35,301 nucleotides of DNA from an uncultured Verrucomicrobiota bacterium. GTDB taxonomy: Bacteria; Verrucomicrobiota; Verrucomicrobiia; Opitutales; Opitutaceae. The notes under the pieces were generated by a model, which was not told the origin of the DNA, made no database searches, and saw nothing but the letters and a program-made list of their open reading frames with translations. Location of the stretch: NCBI GenBank assembly GCA_903960515.1, contig CAJCBL010000188.1, positions 1 through 35,301 on the forward strand, read 5' to 3'. The position numbers and the translations under genes were made by a program. Shown here in pieces: positions 8,777-16,059 of the stretch (positions are counted from its first letter, which is position 1; every line of letters begins with the position of its first letter).

Positions 8777-9286
8777 ATGAACCTCCTCGCCTTCCGCCAC
8801 GCCCTGCTCTCCACCCTCGCCGCCGACCTGGGCGCCCGCAGCGCGCTCCAGCCGCCCTCCTACTCCCGCACCGCCGACCTCTGGCAATGTGCCGGGAGTT
8901 TCGTGACCGACGACGCCCTCGACTTCTCCGGCGGCGAATGCGCGCGGCGCGGCGACCTCGGCGTACTCACCCGCCACTCCCGGCCGCTCTCCTGGCTGCT
9001 GTTTGCGCTGCGCGAGGACAGCCGCCTCACCGGCGGTCCCTGGGCCGAGCGGGAGTTCTTCGGCCAGCTCGCCGATGCAGCCAACGCCTTCCTCGCCGCC
9101 CACCAGCCCGAGGAGGCCGACTGGCGCCCCCTCTTGTTGGCGGTGCTGCGCGAGGCCGAGGGGATCCTGCGCGAGCGCGACCTCGAGCGCGACCGCCCCG
9201 AGCCCCGCCGCGCCTTGCGCACACTGCCCCGCCCAATGCGCCCGCTGTCACCGCGTATCGGATTCGACCTGTACATCGCCGCCTAG
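8777..9286 (+). CDS. Conserved-looking hypothetical protein, 169 aa
   Basis: I do not recognise the family. The 169-aa product has no signal peptide or membrane segment. It starts MNLLAFRHALLSTLAADLGA, has an aromatic/acidic middle (ADLWQCAGSFVTDDALDFSG) and a predicted helical second half rich in Leu, Glu and Arg (LREAEGILRERDLERDR), and ends GFDLYIAA. Third-codon GC is very high, as in the recognised genes, and the start ATG is well defined, which favours a real gene over a shadow. It stands alone, facing the cheW gene tail to tail. It could be a small regulatory or structural protein; nothing supports a specific role. Confidence 0.65.
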   Translation: MNLLAFRHALLSTLAADLGARSALQPPSYSRTADLWQCAGSFVTDDALDFSGGECARRGDLGVLTRHSRPLSWLLFALREDSRLTGGPWAEREFFGQLADAANAFLAAHQPEEADWRPLLLAVLREAEGILRERDLERDRPEPRRALRTLPRPMRPLSPRIGFDLYIAA

Positions 9287-9423
9287 GCCGCAGGACTGGC
9301 CGCGCCCAACCCTGCGCCAGTAGGCATCCACGCCCGGAAAGCACACCGCTCCCTCACCGTCGGCCCCCGCCATTGGCGGCTGCGGTACGGGCTATGTGCG
9401 GCAAGCGAGCCCCCTACACACAG

Positions 9424-9450
9424 CAAAGCCGCGGGAGTGCCCGCGGCTCG
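9424..9450 (-). terminator. Terminator downstream of cheW
   Basis: The stem GCCGCGGG / CCCGCGGC with a short loop is flanked by AAA on the plus strand, giving a hairpin followed by TTT on the minus strand. It lies about 50 bp past the cheW stop. The T run is short, so efficiency is uncertain. Confidence 0.65.
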
Positions 9451-9502
9451 ATGAAAAGGTGCGCCCACTACAGTTCGGGGCGCCGCTGGTGGCCCACTGC
9501 GC

Positions 9503-10000
9503 TCAGAAGCCGCGCAGCGTCTCCGGTGAAATCACCTTGTCGATGTCGAGCAGCGTCTTGATCGCGCCCTTCACCTTGGCCATGCCCATGAGGTAGGCGG
9601 TGTCGACCTTCGCGCCGAACTCCGGAGTCTCCTCGATCTCGGTCTCGTTGAGGTTGATCACGTCCTCCACGGAATCGACGATCATGCCCAGCGTGATGTC
9701 GTGGCCGGCGGCCAGCACACGCACAACCACGATACAGGTGCGCTCGGTGGCCTCGGCGGCCTCCAACCCGAACTTCAGGCGCAGGTCGAACACCGGCAGC
9801 ACCTTGCCGCGCAGGTTGATCACGCCCTTCACGTAGTTGGGCATCTGAGGCACGGGGGTGATCTTCAGGAAGCGGATGATCTCGCGCACCTTCAGCACAT
9901 CCACGCCATAGGATTCGTTGCTGATGGAGAACGTAAGATACTTTCCGGTGCGGCTGACGTGATCCCGGGCGGCCGCGGTTGTGGTGTTTTCGACTTCCAT
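9503..10000 (-). CDS. cheW: Chemotaxis adaptor CheW
   Basis: CheW couples methyl-accepting receptors to the CheA kinase at the inner face of the membrane. The 165-aa product is one CheW domain after a short flexible N-terminus: KYLTFSISNESYGVDVLKVREI, then IRFLKITPVPQMPNYVKGVINLRGK, VLPVFDLRLKFG, and LGMIVDSVEDVINL near the C-terminus. The NLRG and PVPQMP motifs are characteristic. No cheA, receptor or cheY is next to it, but a CheX-like phosphatase gene lies 3.5 kb away, so chemotaxis genes seem dispersed. It has its own terminator and is separated from the upstream sigma factor by 146 bp. Confidence 0.95.
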   Translation of the reverse strand: MEVENTTTAAARDHVSRTGKYLTFSISNESYGVDVLKVREIIRFLKITPVPQMPNYVKGVINLRGKVLPVFDLRLKFGLEAAEATERTCIVVVRVLAAGHDITLGMIVDSVEDVINLNETEIEETPEFGAKVDTAYLMGMAKVKGAIKTLLDIDKVISPETLRGF

Positions 10001-10146
10001 GACGGGGAAAAAGTTGCGGCACGGCGGTGCGCCCTGCCTTTGACTAGGCTCCTAACGGTTCAACCGGGCCGGACTTTAGCCGTGTTTCGGAAACCCTCGC
10101 CGGTTGTGACGCGCGGCTGAAGGAAACACCCCACCCACCGCCGTAC

Positions 10147-10743
10147 TCAACTCCCCAATGCCGGCCCAAGGGCCCGCCGCAGGCGTTCGCGCGCCCGATA
10201 CAGGCGCATCTCCACCGCCTTGGTGGTGCAGCCGAGGATCTCGGCGATCTCGGCCTGCGGGCGCTCCTCATACTCGGCCAGCACCACGATCTCCCGCAGC
10301 TCGTGCGGCAACGCCGCCACCGCAGCACGCACCGCAGCCGCCGCCTCCCGACGTTGGGCCCGCTCGGAGGGCCCGGCGGCCGGGTCGGCCGGCTCCCAAC
10401 CGCCAGTGCCCTCGGAGGCGTCGGGTGCGAGCTTGGCCAGCGAGACCGCGGGATGCCTCCGCCACCAGCGCCGGCGGTTGCGGGCGAGGTTGGCTGCGAT
10501 CGTGAGTATCCACGGAGCGAACCGCGCTCCGGCGCGGTAGGTTTCCCGTCGTTGATAGAGCTTCACACAGGTCTCCTGCGCGAGGTCAGCCGCCTCGTGT
10601 GCATCCAGCAGCAGGCGGTAGAGAAAGCGTTTCAGCGGCAGCTCCCAGCGCGCCATCAACGCCGCCAGCGCCGCCTCTTCGCCGGCGGCCAGGCGCTGCA
10701 TCAGCGCCTCATCGGTGGGTTCGCTAGCGGGATAGGCGTCCAT
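10147..10743 (-). CDS. ECF RNA polymerase sigma factor (CnrH-like position)
   Basis: This is a 198-aa extracytoplasmic-function sigma-70. Region 2 lies at about 25-95 (FLYRLLLDAHEAADLAQETC, then ARFAPWILTIAANLARNRRR). After a Gly/Glu/Pro-rich linker, region 4 lies at about 135-190 (AVAALPHELREIVVLAEYEE, then IAEILGCTTKAVEMRLYRAR). There is no additional C-terminal domain. The gene is the last of three same-strand genes with 12 bp to the one before it. Those encode a membrane-anchored small protein and a periplasmic sensor-like protein, the cnrY-cnrX-cnrH order. It is therefore probably held inactive by the first gene product and released on a periplasmic signal. The regulon is not visible. 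Confidence 0.93.
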   Translation of the reverse strand: MDAYPASEPTDEALMQRLAAGEEAALAALMARWELPLKRFLYRLLLDAHEAADLAQETCVKLYQRRETYRAGARFAPWILTIAANLARNRRRWWRRHPAVSLAKLAPDASEGTGGWEPADPAAGPSERAQRREAAAAVRAAVAALPHELREIVVLAEYEERPQAEIAEILGCTTKAVEMRLYRARERLRRALGPALGS

Positions 10744-10755
10744 GCCGTGCTCAGG

Positions 10756-11244
10756 TCAGCGGTCCAGGCTGGGGCTTGGCGGCCCCTGGTGGTCGAGTGC
10801 GGCCAAGCGGGGCAACACCAGCGCGAGATAGCGGGCGCCCTGCTCCGGCGCCATCGCGGCTGCCACCCGGCGGACATGGGCCTCGGTCGACGCGCGGCAA
10901 ACCTCCGCCGTGCGCCGTAGTTTCAAAGCGGCGTCGGCAATCGCACTCGCCTCGCCCAGGGCCTGGGCCTCGACCAACCGGCCCCGCGCAGCCCTCACGG
11001 CGGCGCAATGCTGTGCGCACACCATGCTGTGCTCCTCGTGCAACCGGAGAACCTCCGCATACTGCCCGTCGCCCAGGCAGAATTCATGGCGCATCCAAAC
11101 CATGACGTCGCCGTCGCGGGCCGCCGCATGCGCCATGGGGTCGCAACTGAAATGGTAGCAGGCCAGCCCCGCGCCTGCGCCCAGCGCCAGCACCAGGCCC
11201 AGAGTGAGCCACAGATAACGCCGAGTGTGCCCAGGGCCGATCAT
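10756..11244 (-). CDS. Periplasmic metal-sensor-like protein (CnrX-like)
   Basis: The 162-aa product has an N-terminal membrane anchor (LWLTLGLVLALGAGAGLA, about 11-28) and a soluble, mostly helical periplasmic domain. That domain is rich in potential metal ligands: H31, C34, H53, C56, H69, H72, M74, C76, H79 and C80, with HEEHSMVCAQHC at 69-80. The layout matches CnrX/Spy-like periplasmic heavy-metal sensors, which detect ions such as Ni, Co, Cu or Zn. Its ATG overlaps the stop of the upstream gene (ATGA, 11241-11244), so the two are translationally coupled, and the ECF sigma gene follows at 12 bp. Assignment rests on architecture and context rather than strong sequence identity; an RseA-type envelope sensor without metal is the alternative. 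Confidence 0.72.
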   Translation of the reverse strand: MIGPGHTRRYLWLTLGLVLALGAGAGLACYHFSCDPMAHAAARDGDVMVWMRHEFCLGDGQYAEVLRLHEEHSMVCAQHCAAVRAARGRLVEAQALGEASAIADAALKLRRTAEVCRASTEAHVRRVAAAMAPEQGARYLALVLPRLAALDHQGPPSPSLDR

Positions 11245-11549
11245 GGCTCCATCGCGCGTACGTCGATCGCCGCCACATAGCTGGCCAGCACCCGTTCGCG
11301 ATCAGCAGCCGAATGCCTGGCCCCGGCGCCCAACCCGAGTGCGCCCGCACCGGCGGCCACCGCGCCCAGTGCCAGCACCCAAGCCAGCGGGTGCCGCCCC
11401 AGGTAACCGGCCCAAGTCAGGTCGGCCCACTCGCGAGCCTCCTCGATGCGCGCCAGGATCGCGCTGCGAAACCCCGGGTCCGCTGGTGGCGACACCTGCC
11501 AAGCCAGCAGGGCCGGCCGGAGGGATGAGTCATTGTCGGGAGGATTCAT
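11241..11549 (-). CDS. Small membrane protein, probable anti-sigma factor (CnrY-like)
   Basis: The product is 102 aa: a cytoplasmic N-terminal half (NDSSLRPALLAWQVSPPADP, then FRSAILARIEEAREWADLTW), a single membrane segment (HPLAWVLALGAVAAGAGALG, about 53-73) and a short periplasmic tail. This is the size and topology of CnrY-type anti-sigma factors, which bind an ECF sigma with a short cytoplasmic helix. It is the first gene of the trio and overlaps the sensor gene by 4 bp. The lead sequence has no clear Shine-Dalgarno, and a terminator-like hairpin separates it from the upstream tRNA. The anti-sigma role is inferred from position and topology. Confidence 0.68.
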   Translation of the reverse strand: MNPPDNDSSLRPALLAWQVSPPADPGFRSAILARIEEAREWADLTWAGYLGRHPLAWVLALGAVAAGAGALGLGAGARHSAADRERVLASYVAAIDVRAMEP

Positions 11550-11616
11550 GGCTTTGCGTTGTTATGCCGATCCTACACCGCGCGGAGGGGAAACCCTCGC
11601 TGATATTTTGACAGTC

Positions 11617-11637
11617 GCCTCCCCTCTTGGGGGAGGC
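11617..11637 (-). terminator. Hairpin between tRNA-Leu and the ECF operon
   Basis: A perfect 8-bp stem, GCCTCCCC, a TCTTG loop and GGGGAGGC lie 9 bp beyond the tRNA 3' end. There is no proper T run in the minus direction, so it may be a weak terminator or a processing hairpin. Confidence 0.5.
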
Positions 11638-11645
11638 ATGAAAAC

Positions 11646-11732
11646 TGGTGCCGAGGAAGGGAGTCGAACCCATACGCCGGTGAAGGCGCTAGACTCTGAA
11701 TCTAGTGCGTCTGCCAATTCCGCCACCTCGGC
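11646..11732 (-). tRNA. tRNA-Leu (anticodon CAG)
   Basis: On the minus strand an 87-nt cloverleaf starts GCCGAGG and ends CCTCGGC-A-CCA, with an encoded CCA. The anticodon stem CTAGA/TCTAG encloses the loop TTCAGAG, giving anticodon CAG. A long variable arm (CGCCTTCACCGGCG) marks a class II leucine tRNA, and the T arm has GGTTCGACTCC. It reads CUG leucine codons, which are very common in this GC-rich window. Confidence 0.96.
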
Positions 11733-12022
11733 TTCAGAGAGATGCGGACCTTGAACACCGCCTCGCTCACCCGCAAGCGCTATTTCCAACGATTTTTCAC
11801 CAGCTCCTTTCCCGAGCGCTTTCCGGCACCCAGGTATGCCGTGCCGGCGGCGTGCCACCGGGAAATCTTGGCCTGGCCGCGTCCACCCGGACCGCGAGGC
11901 CGCAAGCCGCACCGGCATGCCCAGCACCAGGCGCGCTGCACAAAAGCCCCAAGACATCCAAATGCCGGGCACGGGAAGAACCCGCCGCCCCAGGGCCCCG
12001 GCCTTCTACCTCGCAGCGGTGC

Positions 12023-12346
12023 TCAGACCGGCTTCTTGATAGCGGGCTTGGCGTGGATCCAATAACGCGAGACAACCAGGAAATTGTGCCTCAGGTCGTA
12101 GCCGAACTCGGTGTCGCAGATCTGGAGGCTGGTGGGCTCCTTCGTCTCGCCCTTCTGCCGCAGCAGAGTGCGCATCGCCTCATGGTCGCGGGTCACCAGC
12201 GCCTTGGCGGCGTTGAAGGCCTCCTCGATGCTGAAATTCTCCCCCCAGCAATGCGATTTCTGCGCTGCGGTTCCCTCATCCCGGGATGTCAGGGTAAATT
12301 GGAACAGCGAGTAGGTCTCGGGGGTGAGTTCGGGTAGGACGTTCAT
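12023..12346 (-). CDS. Small hypothetical protein, 107 aa
   Basis: I do not recognise this family. The 107-aa product is soluble, with no signal peptide or membrane segment: MNVLPELTPETYSLFQFTLT, then QKSHCWGENFSIEEAFNAAK and a basic tail WIHAKPAIKKPV. It has a single Cys-Trp and a second Cys in LQICDTEFGYDLRHNF. The ATG at 12346 is chosen because the upstream extension overlaps the pcm gene and is Gly/Arg-rich. It lies 140 bp downstream of pcm on the same strand and may be co-transcribed with it. GC is lower than in neighbouring genes. Confidence 0.7.
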   Translation of the reverse strand: MNVLPELTPETYSLFQFTLTSRDEGTAAQKSHCWGENFSIEEAFNAAKALVTRDHEAMRTLLRQKGETKEPTSLQICDTEFGYDLRHNFLVVSRYWIHAKPAIKKPV

Positions 12347-12486
12347 GGGAGGGTCTGCGCTTCGCTGGATGGATATGCGAGGGCATCGTCCCCATGAAGT
12401 CGAGGTAAAGTTTGCCCATTTCCACGAGCGGCCCGCTCGCGAAGCCCTGCAAATGTGCCCGGAATCTCCCTTCAGCGTTGCGCCGT

Positions 12487-13167
12487 TTACACCAGCGGGA
12501 CAAAGCGCACCGGGATCGATTCCTCGTCGAACAGGGCTCCGGCCTCCCCGCGGGTGAATCTGTGGAGCTGCTGCACCACGCGCCCCCCCAGCGGGATCAC
12601 CAGCCGCCCTCCGGGGGCCAGTTGCGCACCCAGGGCCGCGGGCAGATGCTCGGGGGCCGCCGTCACCACTATGCCATCGTAAGGGGCCTGTTCCATCCAT
12701 CCCTCGCGCCCGTCGCCCACTCGAAAGGCCACGTTGAGCACCCCCAACGCCCCCAACCTCCCCCGGGCCGCCCGCGCCAGAGGCTCCACCAGCTCTACGG
12801 TGCATACTTCGCGTACCAACGCGGCCAAGACCGCAGTCTGGTACCCGCAGCCGGTGCCGATCTCCAGTACCCGGTCTGTGGGCCGCAGCGCCAGCATTTC
12901 GGTCATCAGTGCCACGATGTAGGGCTGCGAAATCGTCTGACCGTACCCGATCGGCAGCGGGCCGTCCGCGTAGGCCTCCTCCTGCAGCGCAGCCGGCACG
13001 AAACGATGCCGGGGCACCGCCGCCATCGCGGCCAACACCCGCTCGTCTTGGATACCGCGCGCAGTCAATTGCTCGGCCACCATCGCAGCCCGCTCCGGCC
13101 CGCGGTCCAGGCCCCGGCCACCAGCCCCCGGATCGGGGCGAATACCCTCTGTGGGGAAGCTTACCAT
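12487..13167 (-). CDS. pcm: Protein-L-isoaspartate O-methyltransferase
   Basis: PCMT repairs aged proteins by methylating isoaspartyl residues with S-adenosylmethionine in the cytoplasm. The 226-aa product has the family order: MVAEQLTARGIQDERVLAAM, VPRHRFVPAALQEEAYAD, the active-site GYGQTISQPYIVALM, and the SAM motif VLEIGTGCGYQTAVLA. Motif II follows (YDGIVVTAAPEHLP), then LAPGGRLVIPLG and the C-terminal strand. Two starts are possible: ATG 13167, or the internal ATG 28 residues later (MVAEQLTARGI), which matches typical family N-termini. I give the longer. It is divergent from the CheX-like gene. Confidence 0.93.
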   Translation of the reverse strand: MVSFPTEGIRPDPGAGGRGLDRGPERAAMVAEQLTARGIQDERVLAAMAAVPRHRFVPAALQEEAYADGPLPIGYGQTISQPYIVALMTEMLALRPTDRVLEIGTGCGYQTAVLAALVREVCTVELVEPLARAARGRLGALGVLNVAFRVGDGREGWMEQAPYDGIVVTAAPEHLPAALGAQLAPGGRLVIPLGGRVVQQLHRFTRGEAGALFDEESIPVRFVPLV

Positions 13168-13473
13168 TTGCCGAAACTATCCATCCACTTCCCAGCGGCG
13201 AGCGGGCCGCCCTCGCGGCCGGGCTGGAGCAAGCCCATTGCGCGGCATACTCCGGCCCGCCCGCTGCCGCATTCTGCCCGAAAAATGGTGGGGCTACTCG
13301 CCGGCGCCTATCCTGCTGGTGCGCGCGAGTGCTGCCGCTCACCCCGCCCAAAGCACCCTCACTTTCCCCTTAGGTCGGACGGGCTCCGGCCGATTGGCAA
13401 ACCAGCCAGGATACAACGTCAGCCGGTGGAGGGACCTCCCTCGCTCCGCTCGTTGTGGCCGCCGGCCTTACTC
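13168..13473. other. Divergent intergenic region (pcm / cheX-like)
   Basis: No gene is supported. These 306 bp must contain the promoters of both flanking genes. No clear -35/-10 pair stands out, and the frames through it are shadow-like. Confidence 0.5.
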
Positions 13474-14007
13474 ATGCAAGACACCACTTTTCCAGACATT
13501 GAGACGCTCACCAAGCTGCTTGAGAACGCCATGCTGCGAGTCATGCAGACCACGGCGCACATGAACGCGAAGTTCATCCGTCGCCTCGCCCCCGAGGAGT
13601 CCAGCGGCACCCCGTTTTACAAGGCCGGGTCCCAAGACCCCCTCATCGTCGGCTCCATCGGCTTCACCGGCGAGGCCAACGGAATGGTCTACCTCTACAT
13701 GGAGATGGAACTCGCCGCCCAAATCGCCGCCGGCATAACCGGCATGACCCCGGCCGAGATGCTCCACGCCGACAACCACGACATCGTAAAGGACGTCGTG
13801 GGCGAGATCAGCAACATGACCGTGGGTACTTTCAAGAACGGCATCTGCGACCTCGGTTTCCAGTGCAAGGTCACCTTGCCAACCGTGCTGCGCGGCTCGC
13901 AACTTCAGGTGGAAACCGTCAGTGGCGCCCAGCGTTGGACCTTTGCCTTCGAGGTGATGGGCCGCCCGTTGATCGCCGATCTCTTCATACAGGAAGACAA
14001 GGGCTGA
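13474..14007 (+). CDS. cheX: CheX-like chemotaxis phosphatase
   Basis: This 177-aa cytoplasmic protein is of the CheC/CheX/FliY phosphatase family, which dephosphorylates CheY-P or related receivers. The signature lies at 98-136: HADNHDIVKDVVGEISNMTV. It gives the E-x-x-N pair E111/N114, followed about 22 residues later by P136 (KVTLPTV), as in CheX helices. The front half is IVGSIGFTGEANGMVYLYME, typical of the CheX beta-sheet. Only one ExxN motif is present, so it is CheX-type rather than a duplicated CheC. ATG 13474 gives a natural N-terminus. It stands alone with its own terminator, away from other che genes except cheW. Confidence 0.85.
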   Translation: MQDTTFPDIETLTKLLENAMLRVMQTTAHMNAKFIRRLAPEESSGTPFYKAGSQDPLIVGSIGFTGEANGMVYLYMEMELAAQIAAGITGMTPAEMLHADNHDIVKDVVGEISNMTVGTFKNGICDLGFQCKVTLPTVLRGSQLQVETVSGAQRWTFAFEVMGRPLIADLFIQEDKG

Positions 14008-14030
14008 ACTGCCCGCCATTTCCCTCGTTC

Positions 14031-14060
14031 AAAGGCCGGAGCCTCGCCCCGGCCTTTTTT
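14031..14060 (+). terminator. Intrinsic terminator of the cheX-like gene
   Basis: AAGGCCGG, an 11-base GC-rich loop and CCGGCCTT are followed directly by TTTT, 24 bp after the stop. This is a classic Rho-independent terminator. Confidence 0.92.
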
Positions 14061-14311
14061 GTCTCCCCGTTTCCCGCGCAGAGTAGATCAACCGGGAGGC
14101 AACCGGTCGCCCCGGCCGGCCGGAGCGCACGTCGAGAAGCTACGGACACGCGGGCCGCCCCTACGACCGGCCTCCCAGGAAAGATCGTCCTGGGTCTACC
14201 CGGCCTGGGCACACGCGTCTTTTGCGGATAGTGTCTGAATGTTTTCAGCGCACGCCGTGTTCATGCAGCTCCGACCACTTGGCGGCCCCGCGTTCGGGTC
14301 GGCAGAGGAAC

Positions 14312-14346
14312 GCTGAAGGTTGAGCACTGAAGGCTGAAACCGGAAG
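14312..14346 (+). repeat. Tandem heptad repeat, GCTGAAG type
   Basis: Five consecutive 7-base units occur: GCTGAAG, GTTGAGC, ACTGAAG, GCTGAAA, CCGGAAG. It is the same family as the tract at 8334-8389. Confidence 0.7.
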
Positions 14347-14471
14347 CTGGTTGCAAGGTCCCCGCGCGTCGATGGGTACGCTCGGGTCCCAGGTTTCCGG
14401 GTTCAGGCGTGCGCTTTCAGCCTTTGCGCAAGCGGCACAACACCACCTTCGCTGGGGAACAGGTCAAAGCG

Positions 14472-14613
14472 CTAAGGCCGTACCCCTTCATTCGTAGGAG
14501 CGTGCTTGCACGCGATTCAGAGTGCAGATCGCGTGCAAGCACGCTCCTACGGCGGACAAGTTCGTGCACTGCCAGAGCGCAAAGCGTTACCATTGCATGG
14601 TTACAGCTAAGCC
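14472..14613 (-). repeat. Composite REP-doublet element, copy C
   Basis: This copy is in the same orientation as B. Its plus-strand order is CTAAGGCCGTACCCC, TTCATTCG, the best-preserved REP doublet of the window (14493-14551), GTGCACTGCCAGAGCGC, CATTGCATGGTTACAGCTAAG. The doublet stem is nearly perfect over more than 20 bp: GTAGGAGCGTGCTTGCACGC opposite its complement. Confidence 0.82.
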
Positions 14614-14753
14614 GTGACGATGCAGACCAGAGTCGAGCGGCGAGAGCCCAAACGCCGGTGATGGGCTCAGAAGCAGGCGTGATTCCAAAGGGCTTGCTCG
14701 GTGATCAGACTCTCGCCGCTCTGCCCTGGGATCTCGACCGGCATGGTCACGGC

Positions 14754-15863
14754 TCACCTCTGCGGCGTACCCACGGCGAGCGGCAGCTCCACCAGTATCG
14801 AGGTACCTGTGCCTAGCTGGCTCTGGATGAGAACCCGGCCGTTGTGCAACTCGGCCATGCGCACCGCGATCGCCAAGCCCAGGCCGGCACTGCGCTTCTC
14901 GGTGAACAACCGCTCGAACTGGTCCGCACCGCGCACCGTGCGCAGAGTCTCGTCGCCGATGCCGCACCCTTCGTCGGAGAGGGTCATCCACAATTTGCCG
15001 TCGGTAAGGCGCGCATGCACCTCCACGGGATGCCCCGATGCTGAAAACTTGAAGGCGTTGTCGAAAAGTTCCTCGCAGAGCTTGGTGAGGTTCGCCTCGG
15101 ACATCGCCACCTCGGCGGCCACCGGGGCGAGCACCAGATCGGCGCGCCGGTGGTGCTGCTCGGCCATGCGTTCGGCCACCTCGACAAGCACCTTGAGGAA
15201 CTGAGAAGGCGGGGCCTGGCGCAACACAGCGATGCGCTCCGGCTCGGCGGCCACCAACTCGAGTTGCGCGTAGATCAGAAAGTTGCGGATGAGCCGGTGC
15301 AGCCGCTCGCCCGAACGCTGGATATCGCGCCCGATCTCGGCGGCCTCGGACACCTTCAATATCGCCGAATCGTCGCGCAAAATGTCTGCCAGCCCGATGA
15401 TGCCGGAGAGCGGGTTGAGCAGCTCGTGGGGCAACATCATGCTGATGTGGCTACGCAGCTTCTTGGCCCTGTCCTCGGCCTCACGCCGGAGGTCCTCGGA
15501 CTTGCGCAGCCGGGCGGCGATGAGCGCGAGGAGTTCCGCGAGATCGAATGGCTTGGGCACGTAGTCGTCGGCGCCCAGCGTCATGCCCTCGCGCATACCC
15601 TGGAAATCGGCCAGTCCGGTGATGAGCACTACAGGGGTGTTGTGCGTCTGCGGCCGGGCACGCAGCGCCCGCAGCACCTCGTAGCCGGTGATGTCGAGCA
15701 GGCCCACGTCGCAGAGCACAAGGTCGGGCAGCTCGCTGAGCGCCAGCTCGATGCCCACCTGTCCCAGGCCCGTATCGATAACCTCATAGCCGCTGCGCCG
15801 CAGCGCCGTGGAGAGGAGCTGACGCATCTCGTTTTCGTCGTCGATGACGAGGATTCTGGGCAT
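14754..15863 (-). CDS. Receiver-histidine kinase (response regulator receiver at N-terminus)
   Basis: The 369-aa soluble protein has two parts. A CheY-like receiver comes first (1-120: ILVIDDENEM, phosphoacceptor D52 in LVLCDVGLLD, K104 in DDYVPKPF). A coiled linker (LRKSEDLRREAEDRAKKLRS) follows, then a HisKA domain with the likely phosphorylated H146 in MMLPHELLNPLSG. The C-terminal HATPase has N-box CEELFDNAFKF, G1 DEGCGIGDE and G2 RSAGLGLAIAVRMAE. There is no membrane segment, so it is probably an intermediate of a phosphorelay driven by another kinase. ATG 15863 gives the canonical MPRILVIDDE start; the longer frame runs into the divergent permease gene. No output regulator is adjacent. 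Confidence 0.92.
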   Translation of the reverse strand: MPRILVIDDENEMRQLLSTALRRSGYEVIDTGLGQVGIELALSELPDLVLCDVGLLDITGYEVLRALRARPQTHNTPVVLITGLADFQGMREGMTLGADDYVPKPFDLAELLALIAARLRKSEDLRREAEDRAKKLRSHISMMLPHELLNPLSGIIGLADILRDDSAILKVSEAAEIGRDIQRSGERLHRLIRNFLIYAQLELVAAEPERIAVLRQAPPSQFLKVLVEVAERMAEQHHRRADLVLAPVAAEVAMSEANLTKLCEELFDNAFKFSASGHPVEVHARLTDGKLWMTLSDEGCGIGDETLRTVRGADQFERLFTEKRSAGLGLAIAVRMAELHNGRVLIQSQLGTGTSILVELPLAVGTPQR

Positions 15864-16059
15864 GGGAAGACAGCTAGAATCGGCAGGAACCCGGCAGAAC
15901 AGAAGGAGAAAGTTTAAGAACGAAGGGGCGGCAACAAATCCCCCGGCAATCCGAGGCCGACGAGACTCCATCCCGAGGTTTGACAGCGCCTCACCGCTCG
16001 CCACTGCTGCGCCCGCCGGCGCGGCTACCACCGCCGATATTCCGCGCCCAACCTTCACC

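Larger units (their letters stand above)
14008..14753. other. Intergenic region with terminator, heptads and a repeat copy
   Basis: No gene is seen in these 746 bp. It holds the cheX terminator (14031-14060), a GCTGAAG heptad tract (14312-14346) and composite repeat copy C (14472-14613). Remaining frames look like noncoding GC-rich DNA. Confidence 0.65.

Noticed and set aside
12412-13473. Plus-strand frame extending the CheX-like protein upstream by about 350 aa
   Set aside because: The extension overlaps pcm antisense and is Pro/Arg/His-rich; the CheX domain starts at ATG 13474.
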